From the NCBI GenBank assembly GCA_054601695.1, contig BAAHQB010000003.1, positions 2,108,001 through 2,172,000 on the forward strand: a stretch of 64,000 nt of DNA, in the 5' to 3' direction. Made by a program: the position numbers and the translations under genes. Below are positions 45,181-64,000 of this stretch, in pieces. Under the pieces are notes generated by a model. That model ran no database searches, was not told the DNA's origin, and worked only from the letters and a program-made list of their open reading frames with translations. This stretch comes from Amorphochlora amoebiformis. Taxonomy: Eukaryota; Cercozoa; Chlorarachniophyceae. Each line of letters starts with the position of its first letter. Position 1 is the first letter of the stretch.

Positions 45181-47579
45181 ATTCAAATATTTCTCAGCCG
45201 GTCTTGCAGCCAAACATCCGTTGATCAAGCAATGCTCTACTCTACTACAACGAATACTATCTGAAGATTCGTCGGGTGCCCCTACGGCTAGGCAAGCGAT
45301 CATGGATTGGTTCGTAGGGCCGGAGGGAAGTGCGATTTTCTCCCCCAACATGCCCATGGCGGGCCTCGCGGACGCACTCTACCCTCCACACGTGCATAAG
45401 CACATCGATAAACTAGAACTAGTGTTAGTCTCATTTCAAGTTGCCGCCATCCTCATCCGCGCCGCCGCGGAGGCAATAGGGAACCCAACAGGGGCGTTCC
45501 AGTCCGGGGCAGATTCAGACGTCGAGGCCGATGAACCCAAGCTCACCGGGGGGGAGTGGCACCGGCTGTGTGATTTCACCATGTCCATGCTTGGATATGC
45601 GTGGTCAAGGTCTCAATCAGAGTCGGCAACTCACGTTTTGCGGGCATGTGGCGAGGCGTTGGGTGCAATATCAAGGATCGATTTGGAAAGCTACGTGAAC
45701 ACCATCAATCGTATGCTGCGTCCGTACACCGGGGAGCTAGATACTCGCAAGGGCAAGAAGTATCCGTCGTCAGGCGTCTCGTATGTGTTCTACGCCCTTT
45801 CTTTCGTTGTGCTGCCCGCAGACAGCAAAGTCGAGGGCAAATCGAAACTACCTGAGCTTTTGCAAGGGATAGAGCCTTATGCTTCCCTTAAGGTATGTTA
45901 TACCATGTCACCTACATCTCTGCCTAACATGTGATTTGTCAAGACATTCTGATTCTCCTTTTAGGTTCCCAAGGGCCAGGAACAGATCACCATACTATAT
46001 GGTAAAACTTTCGATTAGTGGCAGTGCTGGGGTTAGGGTTGGATTCCTGAGTCTTTAAGACTAGGCTTTGATACAATTGACGAATTACTGGTATCATCAT
46101 TTTCTGGTTTGCAGGCCTGCTGGAGGGCATGGAGCACTTCTTGAGCCAAGTCGACTTCGGATCAGTTGAGGAAATGTCGGGCACGAACAGCGGACGCTTC
46201 AACGCCACCAGTGCTTCCAAAAGACGCCTCTTCAATGGCCGAGTACTTAGCTTCTACACCTGGGCTTCGCAGATTTCTAAAGCAAGCGACCTGGGAGTTA
46301 AGGCATCCGCCCTTCGGACCATGTGCTCGGTGCTCGTCTGTGCACCTCGAGACTTTTATCGTGAGAACATCGGGTCGTTCCTGCAGAAAAGAATCCTCAA
46401 CCACCTCTCAGAGCCCCGCAAAGCCCACCACTGCATGATACTTCTCCTTAAAGTGCTTAGGGGACCTGCCGTTGGGAACCTGGGTGGCCGAAAAGCCGGT
46501 GGAGAAACACCAGTCACAGAGCCATGGAACAGCGTAGGGCCGGCTTGGGATCGGAAGGATCCTCCCAAGAAGGCAGATCTGGCGGAGGGACGATGGACCC
46601 GAACGTGTAGGGGAAAAGGGGACAGTGATCTGAGCTCAATGGTGGCCCAGAATCTCCGCCTTGTTGCTGAAACCCTTTTTAAGCGCAAGTTGCTAGCTCG
46701 CCTTCCAAGGCCTTCATTGCCCGTCGCCGTTTTGGTCGGTGCACAACTCGCGGTCCATTCGGCGGGACTCGTACTCAATGACTCAATTCGCTCTCTTCTG
46801 CCTCCAAGGCCAAAGCCAGACGAACTTCTGGCCGCTGGGGTTTGCCTGCGCGTGGTGCTGCAGATATTGGACCCGGCATTTCAGAGGGAGGCGTTCATTG
46901 CCGCTAACAAGGTCAAGCAGGTGGATAGCCAGTATGAATATCACAAACGCATCCAGAGTCTTGTCAACCAGCTCGCCCAGCCTCTCGTCAAGACAATCGA
47001 GGCGTCGCTCTCCATTTCAGCGGGAACCGGGGTTCTTTCTGCCTACTACGAGCGCTTGGGTAAGATAATATCATTCAATCTTGGCTTAATTCTGATTCCA
47101 TTTATCGTTATCAGGTAACTTCCCTCGACGCTGGAGACGCTTAGGTCTAGCCGAATCTTCCGATTCCCACGAGGAACTGGCGGCTGCGCGAGAACCAGTC
47201 GTCCTTCTTCCCATCTCCTCTGCGGCACCGGCTTCCCCGTTATGCCCCGCGGACAGCTCAGAGGAGAAAGAGGTAAGCACTTGCACTCCAAGCTGCCCAT
47301 ATTTCAATCACAAGTTTTCTTAGAACACTGGGGTTAATCAAACACGTTTTGCTTTGGACAATCCGCGCGTTATAATTTATAATCATAATCTAAGCAACTT
47401 GGCCAAGGGGATATGAAGATTGAAGCTTCAGGTCAACAAGAGCCCTCGCAAATAGCTCGCGAAACCCTCTCAGCAGCGCTATCAGTGCTCACATTCGTGC
47501 GACCTCCACTACCACTGGCATCATTGTCACAAATGCTGCACCCGGGAAGTCCGAATATGGTGCAGATGGCGGCAGCGAG
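45181..47579 (+). CDS. Furry/Mor2/Tao3-like giant protein, N-terminal visible part
   Basis: Exons are 45181-45892, 45965-46001, 46115-47059, 47115-47272 and 47395-47579, with GT/AG borders and continuous phase, about 680 residues. The large exons look like helical-repeat protein of the Furry (FRY, Mor2, Tao3, SAX-2) N-terminal domain. Examples are [40 protein letters not shown] and [20 protein letters not shown], which parallel the segments around LVTCLLCVSQKQ and the L-N-P-E-R helix in animal FRY. Family members are scaffolds for NDR/LATS kinases in cell polarity and morphogenesis. The exon at 47115 adds a Ser/Pro/Ala-rich linker. The true start is not seen: the first exon begins in phase 2, and the first in-frame ATG is at 45302. 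The family call is by remembered pattern, not alignment. Confidence 0.62.
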
Positions 47580-47589
47580 GTATTACACA

Positions 47590-49595
<2,006 letters not shown>

Positions 49596-49602
49596 ATTCC
49601 AG

Positions 49603-53066
<3,464 letters not shown>

Positions 53067-53180
53067 GTATCACACTCCCACCCTCAATCACTTCTTCACC
53101 ACAATCAGAATTCAAACTCACGTCTCCCTCTGTCTCTCCCCCCCCCCTCTCGCTATCTCTCCTATTGCTACAGCATGCAG

Positions 53181-53593
53181 TAGGAGCGAGGTGACGAATG
53201 AGAGAACTAAAAAAGCGGCCAGAGTGCTGTAGAGAGCGAGGGAGAGAGCGTTAGAGAAGATAGACAAGTGAGAGCACGGGATAAAGGGAAAGAGTTCATC
53301 TCTTTTGCCAAACTTTACAATTTATTCACATTTTTTAAAATGATGTATTTATGTGTAACATGCACACACGCATACATGTTTGTCAGGCACTTTTCCCTGC
53401 TCCCTCTCTTGTTTGCCCTTCCGGCGGGAACGACGTCGAAAAAGCAAAAAAGAAGCAACTCACACCTTCGAACCCCCGAAAGAATGGACAGAAGGTTGGA
53501 AAACTAAGCCATCTCTTTCTATGAGATTATACATTGTGGTATCCATGTGTGTATGTGTATACATACATATATATATATATGTGTATATATATA

Positions 53594-53641
<48 letters not shown>

Positions 53642-54134
53642 TATATATATATATACACACACATATACACATACACATATATATAATATATATAAATCTA
53701 TTTATGTGCGTGTATATATCAATCCATAAAGGGTATAATGCACCCATAAATATATATAAATCGTAATTTCTCCTTAACATACACGTGATTTTGCATCGAA
53801 GCCAAAGGCATTCCAACGTAGCTTATTAGTATGTAATGGTATAATTTTATACTACATCTGTGCATATTTTTCTCCAAATATTTTTTAACATGCATACATA
53901 AATAAATATGTTGTATATATATATATATATATTACATATACATACATACATACATGTAAAGATATATTGCATAGAAATGCTAGCATGTCATGTATGAACA
54001 ATATTAATGTGATTTTAGGGCATGGAAAAAGCGGGAAAAGAGCGAAAGGAAGGAAGCTGAGAGCAGAATGGAAACCCAATTCAAGGTTTCTCCTCACTAA
54101 CATATGTAACTGGACTTTCCGAAAATAGATCCAC

Positions 54135-54185
<51 letters not shown>

Positions 54186-54654
54186 ATATTTATGTGCATG
54201 TATTATACGATAAAAATATAAATATATATTATATATATATGCATATGTGTATATATATATTATATATATGTATATGTGTTGTATATATATATATATTATA
54301 TATATATACATCTAACATATGTAACATGTATAATCAGGCCTCCACCAGGATTGCAATGTCCTTAGGGGTGCTTAATCCACGTCGATTTGAAGATGTAACC
54401 CAAATCCATTCATTGCCCTCAAACACTTACTGAAAGATATCGACATATCGAAAAAATATGATATATATATATATTTGTATATTGCATATGATTACTAAAG
54501 GGTGTGTATGCACAGTTTTCCAAGATGGGTTCGGGGTCTGACTATGCGTGTGTGTTCGCTGCTATGGCGAGGCTTGCGGGTAAATCTTTCACATACAATA
54601 TGTGTTTACTATTTGAGGTCGCTATATGTGTAATATATATATATATATATATAC

Positions 54655-54708
<54 letters not shown>

Positions 54709-55174
54709 TAGTACACATGAATATGCGCGAGATGAAAGGCCTAATGCCATTCATACCACACCCTGATCGATAACACGTTTACGCGCAAACATGCGCTGAT
54801 TGATAGTATGTTTACGGGCATACATCTGAATCATATGAACCAGAATTACGCGCAAACATGTGCTGATTGATAAAATGTTTACGGGCATACATCTGAATCA
54901 TGTGAACCAGAATTACGCGCAAACATGCGCTGATTGATAATATGTTTACGGGCATACATCTGAATCATGTGAACCAGAATTACGCGCAAACATGTGCTGA
55001 TTGATAATATGTTTACGGGCGTACATCTGAACCATGTGAACCAGAATCAGACTCCCAGAAAGTATCCATGGATACCCTCATTTTCTCCGCGGAAAATGCC
55101 CATCCTTCCCACATACCTGAGGTATATATACATATATATATGTATATGTATATATATGTGCTATATATATATAA

Positions 55175-55213
<39 letters not shown>

Positions 55214-55415
55214 TACTACAAAGATACCAAATCAATATGCTATCTTGAATAGCCCACTATTTGTGATCCTTCTGAGGTGTTAAACGCTGAAGAAGATATT
55301 TATGACCAGATCTTGAAAAGTCTTCGATTATTCTCGGCATTACCATCTGTCCCCGTCCGCGGTGGGCCCCCTAATCCTGAGGTATTAGCGATGTTGTGTG
55401 TTAATTATCAATCAA

Positions 55416-55454
<39 letters not shown>

Positions 55455-55541
55455 TAGGTATATATAATTTTGTGAATATGTAAAGTGGGTAATATGCACA
55501 ATATGTATTTAATATACGTGTATATATATATATATATATTC

Positions 55542-55572
<31 letters not shown>

Positions 55573-55587
55573 CATTTACATATAAAT

Positions 55588-55675
<88 letters not shown>

Positions 55676-56461
55676 CATACATACATACATATGTACGTAT
55701 TTTGGATAGTTGAATATATAAATTTTTAAACCTAGGTTCGATTGGGTAGTGGAGAGTCCATTCGAAGGCGTACCGATGCTCTGAGACACTCAATCTTTTA
55801 CGCCCTCACTTCCAACCCCGCCCTTCCTGCTGCCATGAAAAAGTAACCACCACACGTGTCTAAGTAACCACCACACGTGTCTCTGAGTACTAGCAAATAG
55901 TTCATATGTACTTGTATTTACACACACTCGAGTATGTTTGTGGTTTCAACCATACACGTATAAACTTATACGTGTACATAAACTGTATATGTACAGATGT
56001 ATTTTTACATATGAGTGTGTTTATATATATAACGCATGTAAAACATATATGTCTCAGATATCCAGAGATGCAAGTGGGCCTAACGACGGAGATGTTAAGG
56101 GTTAACACAGAGAGAATCCTTGCCTGGACCCTAGGTCAAATTCTCCTAAACCTAACCCTAACCCTAACCCTAACCCTAACCCTCACCCACGACAAATCAA
56201 TGCTTACAATTGTGCTTATGCGCACACGTTTGACAATAATATCTAATGATTTGAAAATGCGTGTTGAAATATACGTCTAGGCCCGATTGCCATGCGGAAT
56301 GTGGCGCGGTCTATCCGGAACATCGCGTCTGCCATTGCCGAAACCACATTCCCCGAAGGTGCTCGACATTAGCATTCGTGTATATTGTGTAATATATATA
56401 TATATATATTATATAATATATATGTGTATATATGTACATATATATAATATATATATATATA

Positions 56462-56502
<41 letters not shown>

Positions 56503-56555
56503 CTTAGCAACATTTGTACAGCTACATATGTATGCACATCTATATATATTTACAT

Positions 56556-56602
<47 letters not shown>

Positions 56603-56937
56603 CATATATAAACATGTTACACGCTTTGATGATTGAACCCTAATGCAAACACCTTGTCTTAGACGGTGGATATGCAGAGGACAGCGGGGAAATCCCTCAA
56701 TTGATATCCCCCGTACAAGCCTGCAATAAGGTAACCCTAGTCTTACATATGTATTCGTAACCTAGTCTTACACCTTCACCTTTTCATGTTCGCATGCCAC
56801 AGGCCTTGGAACTGTTGTCGTGGGCTCAGGCTGTGAGCGATATCGTTGGCGATTCCGGGGTCATCCCTACGTCCAATAGTGGGGTTCCGAGGTATTATCT
56901 GACGATCTTGTCTTGGACATTGTGTGTGTATCAAGGC

Positions 56938-56990
<53 letters not shown>

Positions 56991-57547
56991 TTATGTTTCC
57001 TTGTTATTTTTATAAGTGCATGTGTAATATATATGTATGTGTGTATAAATATAAATGTATATATATGATATATATCACACATACATACCTAAATGTCATG
57101 CATAATATATCTTATAAGATTACGCATATTGTACATGCGAATATAGTTGATATGACATAAATATACGGATATGAACGATGTGATACATATTTCTAGGCCT
57201 AGAAGCGCCATGCGAATATAATTGATATAATATCTATCCGGATATGAATAATGTGATTCATATTTCTATGACAAGTGTCACGCGAGTATAATTGATATGA
57301 TATCTATCCATATCCATCCGGATATGAATGATGTGATTCATATTCTAGGCCTAAAAGTGACTATAAGAGTCCGCCGACTCGAAAGAGCAGTTCCCGGATG
57401 ATTGAAGAAGTATCGCAAAGTCGTAAGTCAAACCAATCTGGGCCGAAACTCGACGTGGGCGCGGTAAACGTAGTGTTTGTGTAAATATGTTTATAGGTAT
57501 ATCCATATACATGGATAATAATTTGTATATGTATACTCTGTGTATTT

Positions 57548-57621
<74 letters not shown>

Positions 57622-57997
57622 ACATATTTAATATTCTATCCACCCAGATATATGAAAATGAAAGACAACCATTATCGCGAAAAAAAAAATTCCCTATTCC
57701 AAAACAACAAAACGTAAAAGTCTTTATTCTATTTTCCAACCAGGATAACTCAAACCCTTCCGGACCCAATTCGCCCGTCCGCACACTACCAGGGGTTGCG
57801 CTTATAACCAAGAAGAAAAACCAAATCTCGGCGAATCCCAACAGTGATACGCGATCTCTGGTGCAGTTCTAACCAAAGCCCAAACACTTACATCTGATAT
57901 ACGTACATTTGTATGTATGGTGTATCAATGCAATGTAGGATATCGGGAAGGACATCTGATATATACGTTCACATATTATGAATTGTATATATATGTA

Positions 57998-58074
<77 letters not shown>

Positions 58075-58190
58075 TACTTGTAATCTAAATGTCTCGGTGT
58101 TTTCCTCATGCTAAGTGGGTTTCGACAATGCAGGCGCGTGCTATTCTTAATGCCGCTAAGCCTACGGGATTGCCTGGGGAGACCACTACG
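53181..58190 (+). CDS. Furry-like gene, third block of exons
   Basis: Exons are 53181-53190 (10 bases), 53387-53494, 54032-54085, 54338-54394, 54516-54579, 55051-55121, 55277-55381, 55736-55842, 56058-56134, 56281-56357, 56663-56730, 56803-56891, 57349-57463, 57744-57860 and 58134-58190. Every junction is phase-compatible. The part to 54085 is a hydrophilic Lys-rich linker ([19 protein letters not shown]). Then come helical segments ([76 protein letters not shown]), then a Ser/Lys-rich stretch ([17 protein letters not shown]) that may be disordered. This matches the large size and alternating helical and disordered layout of Furry-family proteins. Confidence 0.65.
54780..55050. repeat. 67-base minisatellite, 4 copies, ending in a splice acceptor
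   Basis: Units ACGCGCAAACATGCGCTGAT through GTGAACCAGAATT start at 54781, 54848, 54915 and 54982. The last unit reads GTGAACCAGAATCAG and this AG is the acceptor of the 55051 exon. Confidence 0.9.
56146..56190 (-). repeat. Interstitial telomere-like (CCCTAA)n
   Basis: CCTAAACCTAACCCTAACCC and three further perfect CCTAAC units begin about 12 bases downstream of the donor of the 56058-56134 exon. Confidence 0.9.
57140..57355. repeat. Degenerate repeat multiplying a 3' splice site
   Basis: Units (GATATGAATGATGTGATTCA followed by TATTTCTAGGCCTA) occur about four times. The last contains TATTCTAG before the 57349 exon, and an earlier copy carries TTTCTAGGCCTAGAAGCG at 57192. Confidence 0.8.
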
Positions 58191-58307
58191 GTGACACTTT
58201 CGCTTTATGTCTAATGGAATATTTTGGCTTGTGAATGTATATTAGCACGTACTTACATAATAACTATATATATATATCTATCTATACGTATATGCGTGTA
58301 TGTAGAC

Positions 58308-58352
<45 letters not shown>

Positions 58353-58395
58353 GTGTGTGTAAATAAGTATGTATGTATGTATATATGTGTGTGTA

Positions 58396-58443
<48 letters not shown>

Positions 58444-58490
58444 AGGTATATATATTCAGTGTACACACACATACACACATATATATATAC

Positions 58491-58523
<33 letters not shown>

Positions 58524-58569
58524 TGTTCTATATATATATAATCATGTAATACAAACATAGATAAAGAAA

Positions 58570-58615
58570 TTTTTCAGGTCAGAGTGTCTTCAAAACATGG
58601 TGGTGAATACATAGT
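58570..58615 (+). pseudogene. Decayed copy of a Furry-gene exon start
   Basis: TTTCAGGTCAGAGTGTCTTC then AAAACATGGTGG resembles the acceptor and first 30 bases of the true exon at 58700 (TTTCAGGTAGGGGAGTGGGT). The frame is altered and soon stops. Confidence 0.75.
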
Positions 58616-58616
58616 G

Positions 58617-58659
<43 letters not shown>

Positions 58660-58699
58660 TATATATATTCAGTATATCGATAGAAAATGTATATTTCAG

Positions 58700-64000
<5,301 letters not shown>

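Noticed and set aside
46356-46778. Minus-strand 140-codon open frame
   Set aside because: It lies opposite a large conserved Furry-like exon and has no splice context.

Overview
The window is nuclear DNA of a eukaryote with many spliceosomal introns, probably a unicellular one. I cannot name the lineage. Protein-coding sequence occurs as short islands, mostly 30-300 bases, bounded by GT and AG and separated by long (TA)n microsatellites, minisatellites, GA/CT tracts and interstitial TTAGGG-like motifs. No bacterial signals (operons, Shine-Dalgarno sites, CRISPR) are present. One clear tRNA gene and several recognisable eukaryotic protein families support this. Gene models below were built by hand from splice sites and reading-phase continuity; exons that join in phase are the main evidence.

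Layout, left to right. At 0.2-2.4 kb, part of a minus-strand gene with a KOW-like exon. At 4-15.5 kb, mostly TA arrays and tandem repeats, with isolated candidate exons near 4.1, 5.5, 8.4, 9.5 and 15.4 kb. At 15.9-20.8 kb (minus), a very acidic and basic protein, probably nuclear. At 20.96-24.56 kb (plus), a complete five-exon gene of 651 residues with a four-cysteine motif and a candidate 2-oxoglutarate/Fe(II) oxygenase domain. At 25.3-33.9 kb (minus), a RING-LON protein of the LONRF type that ends in a predicted transmembrane tail. At 33.96 kb, tRNA-Glu(CTC). At 34.2-40.5 kb (plus), a PC4/SUB1 transcription coactivator with a long N-terminal extension. At 41.1-45.1 kb (minus), a coiled-coil protein. 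From 45.2 kb to beyond the window end (plus), a giant Furry/Mor2/Tao3-like gene with at least 36 exons.

Two general patterns stand out. First, many tandem repeats have units made of unique DNA plus a (TA)n tract, and often the unique part is an exon, a piece of one, or a splice site; several copies still read open. Second, the two spacers between convergent gene ends (24.6-25.3 kb and 40.5-41.1 kb) are almost free of TA arrays and packed with the tetranucleotide CTAG, about one per 30-33 bases.

The genes do not form an obvious pathway. Transcription or chromatin (SUB1, the KOW exon, the basic nuclear protein, possibly the oxygenase), ubiquitin ligation (RING-LON) and cell morphogenesis (Furry) appear to be ordinary housekeeping neighbours.
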